A DNA stretch of 64,000 nt from Flavobacterium frigoritolerans (GCF_025847275.1 NZ_JAOZEV010000001.1:62001-126000), one strand, 5' to 3'. Positions 33,745-43,014 are shown, counted from the first letter of the stretch. Translations and numbers: made by a program. The notes: generated from the letters alone by a model not told the origin.

Positions 33745-33780
33745 TATAAATATCTTTTTTAATTATACACCTATTATATA

Positions 33781-34356
33781 ATGAATCTAGTTTTCGCTTC
33801 TAATAATAAAAATAAAATTCTCGAAATACAGAGTATACTTAATGGTAGCATAAAAATACTAAGTCTAGAAGATATTGGCTGTCATGAAGATATTCCAGAA
33901 ACTGCAGATACTATTGAAGGGAATGCTATCCTTAAAGCTGATTATGTTACCCAAAAATACGGCTACGATTGTTTTGCTGACGATACAGGACTTGAAATAA
34001 GCGCTTTAAATGGTGAACCCGGAGTTTATTCGGCTAGATATGCTGGAGAGCAACGTGACTCTGATGACAATATGAATAAGGTTTTAAAAGGGTTAAATGA
34101 CGTAACCAACCGTAATGCCCATTTTAAAACTGTAATTGCATTGAATCTTAACGGAAAGCAACATTTATTTACAGGAATCGCTAATGGAAGAATTACTCAG
34201 AATAAAAAAGGAAGTCAGGGCTTTGGTTATGACCCAATTTTTCAACCTGAAGGATACGAAGAAACTTTTGCTGAATTGCCCTTAAACATCAAAAATAAAA
34301 TTAGCCATCGCGGAAAAGCAACGCAACAACTTATTGATTTTCTTAACATAATTTAA
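33781..34356 (+). CDS. rdgB: RdgB/HAM1 non-canonical purine NTP pyrophosphatase
   Basis: A 191-residue cytoplasmic enzyme that hydrolyses ITP, dITP and XTP to monophosphates and keeps them out of DNA and RNA. Family landmarks: LVFASNNKNKILEIQSIL (the substrate-binding SNNxxK opening), ETADTIEGNAILKADYV, CFADDTGLEISALNGEPGVY SARYAGE, QGFGYDPIFQPEGY, and the C-terminal KNKISHRGKATQQL. Length is normal. It is monocistronic with its own -7 element. Confidence 0.97.
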   Translation: MNLVFASNNKNKILEIQSILNGSIKILSLEDIGCHEDIPETADTIEGNAILKADYVTQKYGYDCFADDTGLEISALNGEPGVYSARYAGEQRDSDDNMNKVLKGLNDVTNRNAHFKTVIALNLNGKQHLFTGIANGRITQNKKGSQGFGYDPIFQPEGYEETFAELPLNIKNKISHRGKATQQLIDFLNII

Positions 34357-34534
34357 TAATTGTTTAAAATGCAACATTTTATAGCATAAAATTTAAATTT
34401 CAAGACGTTTTTTTGCTACAATTTATAAAAAAATGAATACACAGAACGCAACGTCAAATATAACTATTTGATAATCAAATCATAATAAATATACAATTCT
34501 TAAAATAGCATTAGTTTATCTGAATAATTAACAG

Positions 34535-34542
34535 TAATTTTG
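34535..34542 (+). promoter_or_regulatory. -7 element of the DEAD-box helicase gene
   Basis: TAATTTTG matches TAnnTTTG, 21 bases before the ATG at 34564. An in-frame TTG at 34540 lies inside it, which argues against the longer start. Confidence 0.6.
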
Positions 34543-34563
34543 CACCCTATTTTAAAAATACAT

Positions 34564-36459
34564 ATGAATAAATTTGAACAATTAGGATTGAGTGAATCGT
34601 TACTGAAGGCGATTTTAGATCTAGGATTTGAAAATCCGACCGAAGTACAGGAGAAAGCGATTCCCCTATTATTGGAAAAAGACACAGATATGGTTGCGTT
34701 GGCTCAGACAGGGACAGGGAAAACGGCAGCTTTTGGTTTTCCGCTAATTCAGAAAATTGATGCCAACAATAGAAATACACAAGCATTAATTTTATCTCCA
34801 ACCCGCGAGCTTTGTTTACAAATTACTAACGAAATTAAAAACTACTCTAAATACGAAAAAGGTATTAATGTAGTAGCAGTTTACGGTGGTGCAAGTATTA
34901 CAGAACAAGCAAGAGACATAAAAAGAGGAGCACAAATTATTGTGGCTACTCCAGGTAGAATGCAAGATATGATTAACAGAGGATTGGTAAACATTTCTCA
35001 AATCAACTATTGTGTTCTTGATGAGGCTGATGAAATGTTAAACATGGGTTTTTACGAAGATATCGTAAACATCTTATCTACATCTCCAGACGAAAAAAGC
35101 ACATGGTTGTTCTCTGCAACTATGCCACAAGAAGTTGCTAGAATTGCAAAACAATTCATGCACGAGCCATTAGAAATTACTGTTGGAGCTAAAAACTCAG
35201 GTTCTTCAACTGTATCTCACGAATTTTACTTAGTAAATGCACGTGATCGTTACGAGGCTTTGAAACGTTTAGCTGATGCTAATCCAGACATTTTCTCTGT
35301 AGTTTTCTGTCGTACTAAGAGAGACACTCAGGCTGTAGCCGAAAAATTAATTGAAGATGGATATAGCGCTGCAGCGTTGCACGGAGATTTATCTCAAGCA
35401 CAACGTGATGGTGTAATGAAATCTTTCCGTGGAAGACAAATTCAGATGCTTGTTGCAACTGATGTTGCTGCACGTGGTATTGATGTTGATAGTATTACTC
35501 ACGTAGTAAACTACCAATTACCTGACGAAATTGAAACATACAATCACCGTTCTGGTCGTACTGGTAGAGCTGGAAAATTAGGAACTTCTATTGTAATTGT
35601 TACTAAAAGTGAATTACGTAAGATTTCTTCTATCGAAAGAATTATCAAACAAAAATTTGAAGAAAAAACAATTCCTTCTGGAATCGAAATTTGCGAAATT
35701 CAATTATTGCACTTAGCAAATAAGATTAAAGATACTGAAGTTGATCACGAAATTGACAACTACCTTCCTGCTATTAACAACGTTTTAGAAGGATTATCTA
35801 AAGAGGAATTAATCAAGAAAATGGTTTCTGTTGAATTTAACCGTTTTATTGCTTATTACAAAAAGAACAGAGATATCTCTAACCAATCATCTGGTTCAGA
35901 AAGACGTGATGATAGAGATGGTGCTGCAAGACCTAACAACAACGGTGGTGCAACAAGATATTTCGTTAACATTGGATCAAGAGATAATTTTGATTGGATG
36001 TCATTAAAAGATTACTTGAAAGAAACATTAGACTTAGGTCGTGATGACGTTTTCAAAGTAGATGTAAAAGAAGGCTTCTCTTTCTTTAACACTGATCCTG
36101 AGCACACTGACAAAGTAATGGAAGTATTAAACAACGTACAATTAGAAGGACGTCGTATTAATGTTGAAATTTCTAAAAATGACGGTGGTGGAAGACGTGA
36201 CCATAACGGAAGATCTGGTGGTGGTTTCGGCGGCGGAAGAAGTTCTGCTCCAAGAAGAGAAGGTTCTGGTGGCGGATTTAGAAGCGACAGAAATTCTGCT
36301 CCAAGAGAAGGTGGTTTTAGAAGCGACAGAAACGCTGCTCCAAGAGAAGGTGGTTTCAGAAGCTCAGCTCCAAGAAATGAAGGTAGTTCTGATAGAGCTC
36401 CAAGACGTTCTGAAAGCTTTGGTGATTCATCAAGACCAAGAAGACCAAGAAGAGATTAA
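34564..36459 (+). CDS. deaD: DEAD-box RNA helicase (DeaD/CsdA-like) with Arg/Gly-rich tail
   Basis: A 631-residue ATP-dependent RNA helicase. The order of motifs is complete: Q motif in NKFEQLGLSESLL and GFENPTEVQEKAIP, AQTGTGKTAAFGFP, PTRELCLQ, TPGRM, VLDEADEMLNMG, SAT, HGDLSQAQRDG, ATDVAARGID and HRSGRTGRAGK. A DbpA-type RNA-binding domain covers about residues 455-535 (RYFVNIGSRDNFDWMSLKD). The last 90 residues are an RGG-like tail with tandem GGFRSDRNxAPRE units. The family helps ribosome assembly and RNA decay at low temperature. The start ATG 34564 is set by the promoter. A 170-base spacer precedes the promoter. Confidence 0.96.
   Translation: MNKFEQLGLSESLLKAILDLGFENPTEVQEKAIPLLLEKDTDMVALAQTGTGKTAAFGFPLIQKIDANNRNTQALILSPTRELCLQITNEIKNYSKYEKGINVVAVYGGASITEQARDIKRGAQIIVATPGRMQDMINRGLVNISQINYCVLDEADEMLNMGFYEDIVNILSTSPDEKSTWLFSATMPQEVARIAKQFMHEPLEITVGAKNSGSSTVSHEFYLVNARDRYEALKRLADANPDIFSVVFCRTKRDTQAVAEKLIEDGYSAAALHGDLSQAQRDGVMKSFRGRQIQMLVATDVAARGIDVDSITHVVNYQLPDEIETYNHRSGRTGRAGKLGTSIVIVTKSELRKISSIERIIKQKFEEKTIPSGIEICEIQLLHLANKIKDTEVDHEIDNYLPAINNVLEGLSKEELIKKMVSVEFNRFIAYYKKNRDISNQSSGSERRDDRDGAARPNNNGGATRYFVNIGSRDNFDWMSLKDYLKETLDLGRDDVFKVDVKEGFSFFNTDPEHTDKVMEVLNNVQLEGRRINVEISKNDGGGRRDHNGRSGGGFGGGRSSAPRREGSGGGFRSDRNSAPREGGFRSDRNAAPREGGFRSSAPRNEGSSDRAPRRSESFGDSSRPRRPRRD
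36271..36375 (+). repeat. In-frame tandem repeat in the helicase tail
   Basis: Two 39-base units (36271-36309 and 36310-36348) encode GGFRSDRNSAPRE and GGFRSDRNAAPRE; a partial third unit (to 36375) encodes GGFRSSAPR. Such repeats are likely to vary in number between strains. Confidence 0.85.
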
Positions 36460-36547
36460 TTCTCTTTGTTAATTTTCTTATAATTAATATTAGAAGACTA
36501 CAAAATATTCAATCCTGATTACTACTTTTAGAGTTTTAAATCAGTTT

Positions 36548-37315
36548 ATGAAATACTTTGTAGTCTTCTTCTTTTTAGTACTATCCACGACCGCGTTTTC
36601 TCAAGACACAGAGCATGCTCAACGCGTATCTGGTTACATTGTTAATGACAATACAAAACTTCCACTATCTAGCGTAAACATCATCAATCTTAACAAAGTA
36701 AGAGGTGCTACATCTGATGCAAAAGGATATTTTGAAATTGATGTTCAGCCAAATGACACCTTACACTTCTCTATTTTAGGATTTCAATCCTTAAGAATTC
36801 GTGTTACTAATGACTGGATAAAAAATAAAGTCACTAAAATTCAGCTTACCGAAAAAGCAATTGCACTTGAAGAAGTCATAATAAGACCTTTTAACTTAAC
36901 TGGATACCTAGAGGTTGACTCTAAGCTGATTCCTGCAAAAGAAAACTACCGTTATAGTATTTCCGGATTAACTCAAGGATATGAAGCGGGAGAATACTCT
37001 CCAAATGCTTTTGGGAAAGTACTAGGATCTATCTTTAATCCAACTGATGTACTTTATAATTTTTTCGGAAAAAACCCCAAGGAATTAAGAAAGCTCAAAG
37101 AAATGAAAAAAGACGATACTGTTCGTAATCTGTTAGAATCAAAATTCGACAGAGAAACGGTAGCTGTATTACTTGGAATAAGCAAAGATGAAATCCCTGA
37201 GATCTTGAAACGTTGCAACTATTCAGATTCTTTTATACAAACTGCAAATGACTTACAAATAATGGATGCCATAAGCGGTTGTTACGAACAATACAAAATA
37301 CTTAAACGTAATTAA
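36548..37315 (+). CDS. Secreted protein with carboxypeptidase-like regulatory domain
   Basis: A 255-residue envelope protein with signal peptide MKYFVVFFFLVLSTTAFS, cut near QDTEH. Residues about 25-110 form a CarboxypepD_reg-like beta-sandwich (RVSGYIVNDNTKLPLSSVNI, GYFEIDVQPNDTLHFSILGF), a domain often found at the N-terminus of TonB-dependent proteins but here followed only by a helical region of about 120 residues (KELRKLKEMKKDDTVRNLLE). A conserved-looking Cys pair occurs near the end (RCNYSD, SGCYEQY). Function unknown. The short spacer after the helicase gene holds no clear terminator, so read-through is possible. Confidence 0.82.
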   Translation: MKYFVVFFFLVLSTTAFSQDTEHAQRVSGYIVNDNTKLPLSSVNIINLNKVRGATSDAKGYFEIDVQPNDTLHFSILGFQSLRIRVTNDWIKNKVTKIQLTEKAIALEEVIIRPFNLTGYLEVDSKLIPAKENYRYSISGLTQGYEAGEYSPNAFGKVLGSIFNPTDVLYNFFGKNPKELRKLKEMKKDDTVRNLLESKFDRETVAVLLGISKDEIPEILKRCNYSDSFIQTANDLQIMDAISGCYEQYKILKRN

Positions 37316-37341
37316 ATACTTTAAAATAACAAAAAACGAAT

Positions 37342-37374
37342 CCTCACTACCAAAAGTAGCTGAGGTTTTTTTTT
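37342..37374 (+). terminator. Terminator of the 36548-37315 gene
   Basis: The arms CCTCACTAC and GTAGCTGAGG pair with mismatches and are followed by nine T residues. Confidence 0.75.
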
Positions 37375-37447
37375 ACAACAACTCCTTCTTTCACAAACAT
37401 TCTAATATATTTTTTTGTACTTTAACATTAAATAAACTCCTTTTCTA

Positions 37448-38758
37448 ATGAAAAAAGAAATAAACAAAGTCCTAAACTTTATAGATCTTCATAAAGGAGA
37501 AGAAAACAAAAGAAAAGTAATTGAAAACATCACTAGCTCTATATCATTTAGAGGTTCTAATTTATGGATATTAGCCTGTGCGATACTAATTGCATCTGTT
37601 GGTTTAAATGTTAATTCAACAGCAGTAATAATTGGAGCCATGTTAATTTCACCTCTAATGGGTCCAATCGTTGGGGCAGGCTTCGGCTTAGGTATGTACG
37701 ACTTTGAATTAGTAAAGAAGTCTATAAAAAACCTTCTAATTGCTACATTTGTGAGTCTAGCAATCTCTACGATATATTTTTACGCAAGCCCTTTTAAAGA
37801 GGCACAATCGGAGCTTTTGGCTAGAACTTCTCCAAATATATACGATATATTAATCGCCTTTTTTGGTGGTTTAGTTGGTGTTATTGCAGTAACAAGAGTC
37901 GAAAAAGGAAATCCAATTCCAGGTGTTGCAATAGCAACGGCTTTAATGCCTCCATTATGTACTGCCGGATACAGCTTAGCTTTAGGAAACATAGGTTATT
38001 TTTTAGGCGCCATGTATTTATACGCTATAAACTGTGTGTTTATTTGTATTGCAACTTTTATAATCGTAAAATTTCTAAAATATCCTATCGCTCAACAATT
38101 AGATATAAGACGTGAAAAACAAGTAAAATATGGTATTACTATACTTATCATGCTGATGATTTTACCTAGTATCTATTTTGCATATCAGCTTTTTGTTGAA
38201 AAAAGCTACCGCTTAAAGACTGAAGTCTTTATCAAAAAAGAGTTCACAGATCATGACTATCCCATAATATACAAAAGGATAGAATACAATAGTAATCCTA
38301 AAAAAATAGAGCTTGCATTTTTATCTAAAAAATTTAATAACGAAGAAATCAGCAATTTAAATAAAAAACTAATTGATTATAATTTACCAAACACTCAACT
38401 ATTAATTCAGCAAGACACTTTTAATATAAGTCGGGACATCCTCAACAAAATGAATTCTAGCAAAGATTTAGTCGATAAAAAAGACATCATAATTAACAGC
38501 TTACGCGAACAGCTGTCTGAATATCAATTTAATAACGAACAAATCACAGACGAATCTAAAGTGCTTTTTCCTTATATATCTTCATTAGTCATTGGGAACT
38601 ACTCTTATAAAAATGCACAAAACACCAAAATAATACCTGTTGTTCTATATCAAAGCAAGAAAGAATTAGATAAAGAAATGAATCATAAATTAAAATCATG
38701 GCTCAAAATTCGACTGGCTAAAGACTCCATAGAAGTATACAGACAACCATTTAAATAA
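37448..38758 (+). CDS. DUF389 membrane protein
   Basis: A 436-residue membrane protein. The first 230 residues carry about six helices with SVGLNVNSTAVIIGAMLISP and LMGPIVGAGFGLGMYDFEL, hallmarks of DUF389, plus VIAVTRVEKGNPIPGVAIAT and ALMPPLCTAGYSLALGN. The C-terminal half is soluble and charged, with helical stretches. The function of the family is not established to my knowledge; a transport role is a guess from the topology. Monocistronic. Confidence 0.9.
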   Translation: MKKEINKVLNFIDLHKGEENKRKVIENITSSISFRGSNLWILACAILIASVGLNVNSTAVIIGAMLISPLMGPIVGAGFGLGMYDFELVKKSIKNLLIATFVSLAISTIYFYASPFKEAQSELLARTSPNIYDILIAFFGGLVGVIAVTRVEKGNPIPGVAIATALMPPLCTAGYSLALGNIGYFLGAMYLYAINCVFICIATFIIVKFLKYPIAQQLDIRREKQVKYGITILIMLMILPSIYFAYQLFVEKSYRLKTEVFIKKEFTDHDYPIIYKRIEYNSNPKKIELAFLSKKFNNEEISNLNKKLIDYNLPNTQLLIQQDTFNISRDILNKMNSSKDLVDKKDIIINSLREQLSEYQFNNEQITDESKVLFPYISSLVIGNYSYKNAQNTKIIPVVLYQSKKELDKEMNHKLKSWLKIRLAKDSIEVYRQPFK

Positions 38759-38849
38759 TAAATTTTTAATAGCTCATTAAGAGTAATCTTCTGAAAATAG
38801 TTACTATATTTACTTTTATATAATAAGAAATTAACTAAACTAGAATATC

Positions 38850-38960
38850 ATGGCAAAGAGTCAAGACGCTAAAAAAACAGCAAAAAAAGAACCTCTAAAA
38901 ACTGCAAAAGAAAAGAAAGAGGAAAAGAGAGAAAAGAAAAACAGCCCTAAAAGAGACTAA
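38850..38960 (+). CDS. 36-residue lysine-rich small protein
   Basis: ATG 38850 to TAA 38958-38960 reads MAKSQDAKKTAKKEPL and continues with KEKKEEKREKK to a KRD end. It is extremely rich in Lys and Glu, with no hydrophobic core, so it is likely disordered. I have an impression of similar Lys-rich miniproteins in other flavobacteria. A TACTTTTA element (one mismatch to TAnnTTTG) lies at about 38811-38818, and a strong hairpin follows the stop codon. Function unknown; nucleic-acid binding is possible from charge alone. Confidence 0.6.
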   Translation: MAKSQDAKKTAKKEPLKTAKEKKEEKREKKNSPKRD

Positions 38961-38984
38961 TTTTTAGTAATCTGTTTTTAGTCG

Positions 38985-39048
38985 CAGTATTCAGTGACAG
39001 TCACAGTTTTCAATCTCAAAGGAAACTAAAAACTGTGACTGAATACTG
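38985..39048. terminator. Long interrupted hairpin between convergent genes
   Basis: The left arm CAGTATTCAG-TGACAG-TCACAGTTTT pairs with AAAACTGTGACTGAATACTG on the right; a 6-base TGACAG insertion interrupts the left arm. It sits 24 bases after the miniprotein gene and 8 bases before the pepD stop, suiting a bidirectional terminator. Confidence 0.6.
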
Positions 39049-39056
39049 AAACTTTA

Positions 39057-40517
39057 TTACTTAACTGGAATATTAGAAAGTATTTCTAAAACAAATTTCC
39101 AATATTTTTGAGCAGATGATATACTTGCTCTTTCATCTGGCGAATGCGCTCCATGAATTGTTGGTCCAAAAGAAATCATATCCATATCTGGGTAATTAGT
39201 TCCCAAAATTCCGCATTCTAGACCAGCATGGCAAGCCACTACTTTAGGTTTTTCATTATTTTGTTTTTCGTAGATTCCAACTAAAACATCTAATATTTCA
39301 GACTTTACATTTGGAGTCCAACCAGGATAACTTCCTGAAAGTTCTACCTCACAGCCAACTAGTTCAAATGCTGAACGCAATGAGTTAGCCAAATCAAATT
39401 TAGAAGTCTCAACAGAAGAACGAGTTAAACATCCAACTGAAATTTCACCATCTTTTACAATTACGCGAGCGATATTATTTGAAGTTTCTACTAAATCCTC
39501 CATATCAGCACTCATTCTGTAAACTCCATTATGAGCAGCATAAATAGCACGGATAATACCTTCCTGAACTCCTAAATCCATTACTTTGTTAGGTAAATCG
39601 CATTTTACGATTTCTATCGTAAGATTTGGTTCAGTTGTTTTATACTCCGTTTTAATATCATTAATGATCTCCTGCATGTCAAAAATGTAAGCTTCATCAA
39701 ACATTTCTGAAATGATTACTTTCGCAACACTTTCTCTCGGAATTGCATTACGCAAACTTCCTCCGTTGATCTCAACTACTTGCAATCCGAAATTTTCAAA
39801 AGCATCAAACAACAAACGGTTCATAATTTTATTGGCATTACCCAACCCTTTATGAATATCCATCCCTGAGTGACCTCCTTTTAGTCCTTTTACAGTAATA
39901 ATGTGTCCAACCGAACCTTCTGGAACATCTTCTTCATTATATGTTCTTGTAGCAGTTACATCAATTCCTCCTGCACAACCAATATCAATTTCATCATCTT
40001 CTTCAGTATCCAAATTCAATAAAATCTGACCTTGAAGAATTCCTCCTTTTAAATTTAATGCTCCTGTCATTCCTGTCTCTTCGTCGATTGTAAACAACGC
40101 TTCGATTGCTGGATGCGGAATATCTTTACTTTCTAAAATTGCCATTATTGTCGCAACTCCAAGCCCATTGTCTGCACCAAGTGTAGTTCCACGAGCACGA
40201 ACCCAATCCCCATCAACATACATATCTATTCCTTGCGTATCAAAATCAAAAACCGTGTCGGCATTTTTTTGATGTACCATATCCAAATGTCCTTGTAAAA
40301 CAATGGCTTTACGATTTTCCATTCCAGGAGTAGCTGGTTTACGAATAATTACATTACGAATTTCATCCTCAAAAGTTTCTAATCCTAAACTAGTACCGAA
40401 GTTTTTCATGAACTCAATAACACGCTCTTCTTTTTTAGATGGACGTGGGACTGCGTTTAAATCGGCAAACTTATTCCAAAGTTCTTTTGGCTCTAAATTC
40501 CTTATTTCTTGACTCAT
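39057..40517 (-). CDS. pepD: Aminoacyl-histidine dipeptidase (PepD, M20 family)
   Basis: A 486-residue cytosolic zinc peptidase that cleaves Xaa-His dipeptides such as carnosine. The M20 metal sites are visible: VLQGHLDMVHQKN, TLGADNGLGVA, TIDEETGMTGALNL and the C-terminal ISFGPTIHGAHSPDERASI. The lid domain includes VKGLKGGHSGMDIHKGLGNA. The start MSQEIRNLEPKELW is preferred because the longer in-frame start (40541) lies too near the -7 element. Confidence 0.96.
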   Translation of the reverse strand: MSQEIRNLEPKELWNKFADLNAVPRPSKKEERVIEFMKNFGTSLGLETFEDEIRNVIIRKPATPGMENRKAIVLQGHLDMVHQKNADTVFDFDTQGIDMYVDGDWVRARGTTLGADNGLGVATIMAILESKDIPHPAIEALFTIDEETGMTGALNLKGGILQGQILLNLDTEEDDEIDIGCAGGIDVTATRTYNEEDVPEGSVGHIITVKGLKGGHSGMDIHKGLGNANKIMNRLLFDAFENFGLQVVEINGGSLRNAIPRESVAKVIISEMFDEAYIFDMQEIINDIKTEYKTTEPNLTIEIVKCDLPNKVMDLGVQEGIIRAIYAAHNGVYRMSADMEDLVETSNNIARVIVKDGEISVGCLTRSSVETSKFDLANSLRSAFELVGCEVELSGSYPGWTPNVKSEILDVLVGIYEKQNNEKPKVVACHAGLECGILGTNYPDMDMISFGPTIHGAHSPDERASISSAQKYWKFVLEILSNIPVK

Positions 40518-40551
40518 TATGTTTTGTTTGAAGTTTAACATTTTCCAACCT

Positions 40552-40559
40552 CAAAGTTA
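40552..40559 (-). promoter_or_regulatory. -7 element of pepD
   Basis: On the minus strand TAACTTTG matches TAnnTTTG, 34 bases before the chosen start. Confidence 0.6.
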
Positions 40560-40626
40560 CAAAGTTTAAATTCTTTTTCGATACAATTGATATTGTATTT
40601 ATATTTACGTATCCAAAATTTACACT

Positions 40627-41688
40627 GTGAAACGAAAATACATTCTTCCCTTATTCTTACTCTTACAAATCATCGTCTTAAAGATTATTCCGTTTTTCCC
40701 TGAATTCATCGAAAAATACTATAGTAACGGATTATACTTAAAGATTGCTTCTTTTTCAAGAATTACACTGGGATGGATTCCATTTTCTATAGGTGATTGT
40801 ATTTACTTTATCCTGATTGCATTGTTCTTAAAATGGCTTTGGACAGAACGAAAATCATGGAAATTATTTTGGAAGGACAATCTCTTGGCCTCTCTAAGTT
40901 ATCTCTCGATATTCTATTTTCTATTCCATTTTTTATGGGCTTTTAATTATTACCGAGAGCCTTTATTTGAAAAAATGGAAATTCAAAAAGATTATTCTGA
41001 TGCTGATTTAATAGCTTTCACTCAAAAGTTAATCACAAAAACCAACTCCATTCAATCACAAATAACTAAAAATGATAGCCTCAAAGTTGTATTTCCCTAT
41101 TCGCAGGAACAAGTCTTTAAAATGAACTTAAGCGGTTACGACAATCTTGCAATTGAACATCCTTATTTCTCCTATTCTCATTTAAGCGTAAAGAAATCAC
41201 TTTTTAGCTTACCTCTTTCTTATATGGGATTTGGCGGTTATTTAAATCCATTTACCAATGAAGCCCAAGTAAATAGTCTAGGGCCGATGTATAGTTTTCC
41301 TATGACCACAAATCACGAAATGGCTCATCAAATGGGGTATGCAAGTGAGAGTGAATGTAATTTTATAGGTTTTTTGGCTTCGGTAAAAAACAACAATTTA
41401 TATATCCAATATTCTGGTTATAGTTTAGCTTTACGCTACTGTTTAGGAATTCTAAGAGTAAAAGATGAAAAATTATTTAACCAAATAATAAAAACGATTC
41501 ATCCTGGAATTCTAAAAAACTACAAAGAAAGTCAAGATTTTTGGAAGCAATACGAAACTTTTATTGAGTCTGGTTTTCATATTTTTTATGACAACTTCTT
41601 AAAGATGAACCAACAAAAAGACGGCATGGAAAGCTACAGCAAATTTGTTGATTTAATGGTGAATTACTACAAAAAGAAAGAACTATAG
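40627..41688 (+). CDS. DUF3810 membrane protein, putative zinc metallopeptidase
   Basis: A 353-residue protein starting with GTG. Three hydrophobic segments (about 5-22, 50-70 and 90-106) are followed by a soluble domain containing TTNHEMAHQMGYASESECNF: an HExxH motif at His230-Glu231-His234 with downstream acidic residues (Glu241/Glu243) able to serve as third ligand. This fits DUF3810, a Bacteroidota family thought to be metallopeptidases. No substrate is known. It is divergent from pepD with a short spacer. Confidence 0.85.
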   Translation: MKRKYILPLFLLLQIIVLKIIPFFPEFIEKYYSNGLYLKIASFSRITLGWIPFSIGDCIYFILIALFLKWLWTERKSWKLFWKDNLLASLSYLSIFYFLFHFLWAFNYYREPLFEKMEIQKDYSDADLIAFTQKLITKTNSIQSQITKNDSLKVVFPYSQEQVFKMNLSGYDNLAIEHPYFSYSHLSVKKSLFSLPLSYMGFGGYLNPFTNEAQVNSLGPMYSFPMTTNHEMAHQMGYASESECNFIGFLASVKNNNLYIQYSGYSLALRYCLGILRVKDEKLFNQIIKTIHPGILKNYKESQDFWKQYETFIESGFHIFYDNFLKMNQQKDGMESYSKFVDLMVNYYKKKEL

Positions 41689-41755
41689 ATTATAAATTAT
41701 TTTTTTTGAAGCAAAAAACTGTAACAAAATTGGTATCATTAAGACTTATACAATT

Positions 41756-42250
41756 ATGAGCGATAATTTAGAACATTCATTTGTTGTGCAATTGCAGGCA
41801 AACCAGAATATAATCCACAAAATTTGTAGATTATATACTGCTAACCAAGATGCTCACAAAGATTTGTTTCAAGAAATTACCATTCAGTTATGGAAAGCAT
41901 ATCCAAAATTTAGAGGTGATAGCAAATTTTCTACCTGGACCTATCGAGTCGCGCTAAACACCGCTATAACATTATATCGAAAAACAAAACGTTCGATAGC
42001 AACTGTAGAGTTTGAAAATCACCAACATTTTATAAAAGAAGTTGATTACAACTATGAGGAAGAAGAACAAATTAAGTTAATGTACAAAGCCGTTTACCAA
42101 CTAAACGACATCGAGAAAGCACTAGTCTTTATGTATCTAGAAGATAAAGATTACCAAGAAATTGCCGAAACTTTGGGAATTAGTGAAGTTAATGCACGAG
42201 TGAAAATGAATAGAATTAAAGGGAAACTTAAAAAAATATTAAATCCTTAG
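41756..42250 (+). CDS. ECF-type RNA polymerase sigma factor
   Basis: A 164-residue sigma factor. Region 2: DLFQEITIQLWKAYPKFRG and STWTYRVALNTAITLYRK. Region 4: LNDIEKALVFMYLEDKDYQE and IAETLGISEVNARVKMNRIK. The gene is followed 7 bases later by a membrane protein gene that may act as its partner. Target promoters cannot be deduced. Confidence 0.94.
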   Translation: MSDNLEHSFVVQLQANQNIIHKICRLYTANQDAHKDLFQEITIQLWKAYPKFRGDSKFSTWTYRVALNTAITLYRKTKRSIATVEFENHQHFIKEVDYNYEEEEQIKLMYKAVYQLNDIEKALVFMYLEDKDYQEIAETLGISEVNARVKMNRIKGKLKKILNP

Positions 42251-42257
42251 AAAAAAT

Positions 42258-42887
42258 ATGAAAGAGCTGGATTTACTCAAAAAAGATTGGAATAAAACCG
42301 CAGATACTTTTCAACAAGTATCCGAGGTGGAGATTTATAATATGATTCATAAAAAATCGTCATCGATTGTAAAATGGATCTTAGTTATAAGTCTTCTAGA
42401 AATATTATTTTGGACCGCATCGAATTTTGTATTTAGCATTGATGAATTTTTAAAAAAAATTAATCATCCTGAATACATACTATATCTTGAAATAATAACA
42501 TACTTTAATTATGTAGTAGTACTAATTTTTGTATATTTTTTCTACAAAAATTACGCTACTATATCGACTACAAAATCAACAAAATTGTTAATGAGCAGTA
42601 TCTTAAGAACCCGAAAAACGATTCAATACTATGTTTGGTATAATTTAGCAATGGTCGTTTTAAGTTCTATTATAAGCTTTTTTATTGCTTTCTCTAGTCC
42701 TGAAATGAACTATCTCAAAGAAAAAATTGCGACCAATGGTACAGTAATGCTAATGGTAATAAGTATTTTACTTCTAGTTACTCTTATATCATTAGGGCTA
42801 GTATGGTGCTTCTACAGACTTATATACGGTACGCTACTACGAAGATTGTATGCTAATTATAAAGAACTTAAAAAGATTGATTTATAA
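42258..42887 (+). CDS. Membrane protein partner of the ECF sigma factor
   Basis: A 209-residue protein with a soluble N-terminus (MKELDLLKKDWNKTADTFQ, about 35 residues) and four membrane helices. It has no recognisable zinc-binding anti-sigma motif. Its position directly after the sigma gene and the cytoplasmic N-terminal segment suggest that it regulates the sigma factor, but this is context only. Similar sigma plus four-helix membrane pairs are common in flavobacteria. Confidence 0.75.
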   Translation: MKELDLLKKDWNKTADTFQQVSEVEIYNMIHKKSSSIVKWILVISLLEILFWTASNFVFSIDEFLKKINHPEYILYLEIITYFNYVVVLIFVYFFYKNYATISTTKSTKLLMSSILRTRKTIQYYVWYNLAMVVLSSIISFFIAFSSPEMNYLKEKIATNGTVMLMVISILLLVTLISLGLVWCFYRLIYGTLLRRLYANYKELKKIDL

Positions 42888-42892
42888 CAAAA

Positions 42893-42932
42893 AAGGTTCA
42901 AACATTCAAAGCTGCAGAGGTTCAAAGGTTGA
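42893..42932. repeat. Degenerate short-unit intergenic repeat
   Basis: AAGGTTCAAACATTCAAAG and GAGGTTCAAAGGTTGAG are units of the same AAGGTTC-type texture as 3628-3674. Confidence 0.4.
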
Positions 42933-42950
42933 GAAATACTTTTAAATCTA

Positions 42951-42992
42951 AAAATGGAGCTGTAAAATATATTTTACAGCTCCATTTTTTTT
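42951..42992. terminator. Strong hairpin terminator
   Basis: AAAATGGAGCTGTAAAATA pairs with TATTTTACAGCTCCATTTT almost without a loop and ends in a T run. It lies between convergent genes and probably serves both. Confidence 0.9.
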
Positions 42993-43014
42993 ATGAAAAT
43001 CATTATCTAGAAAA

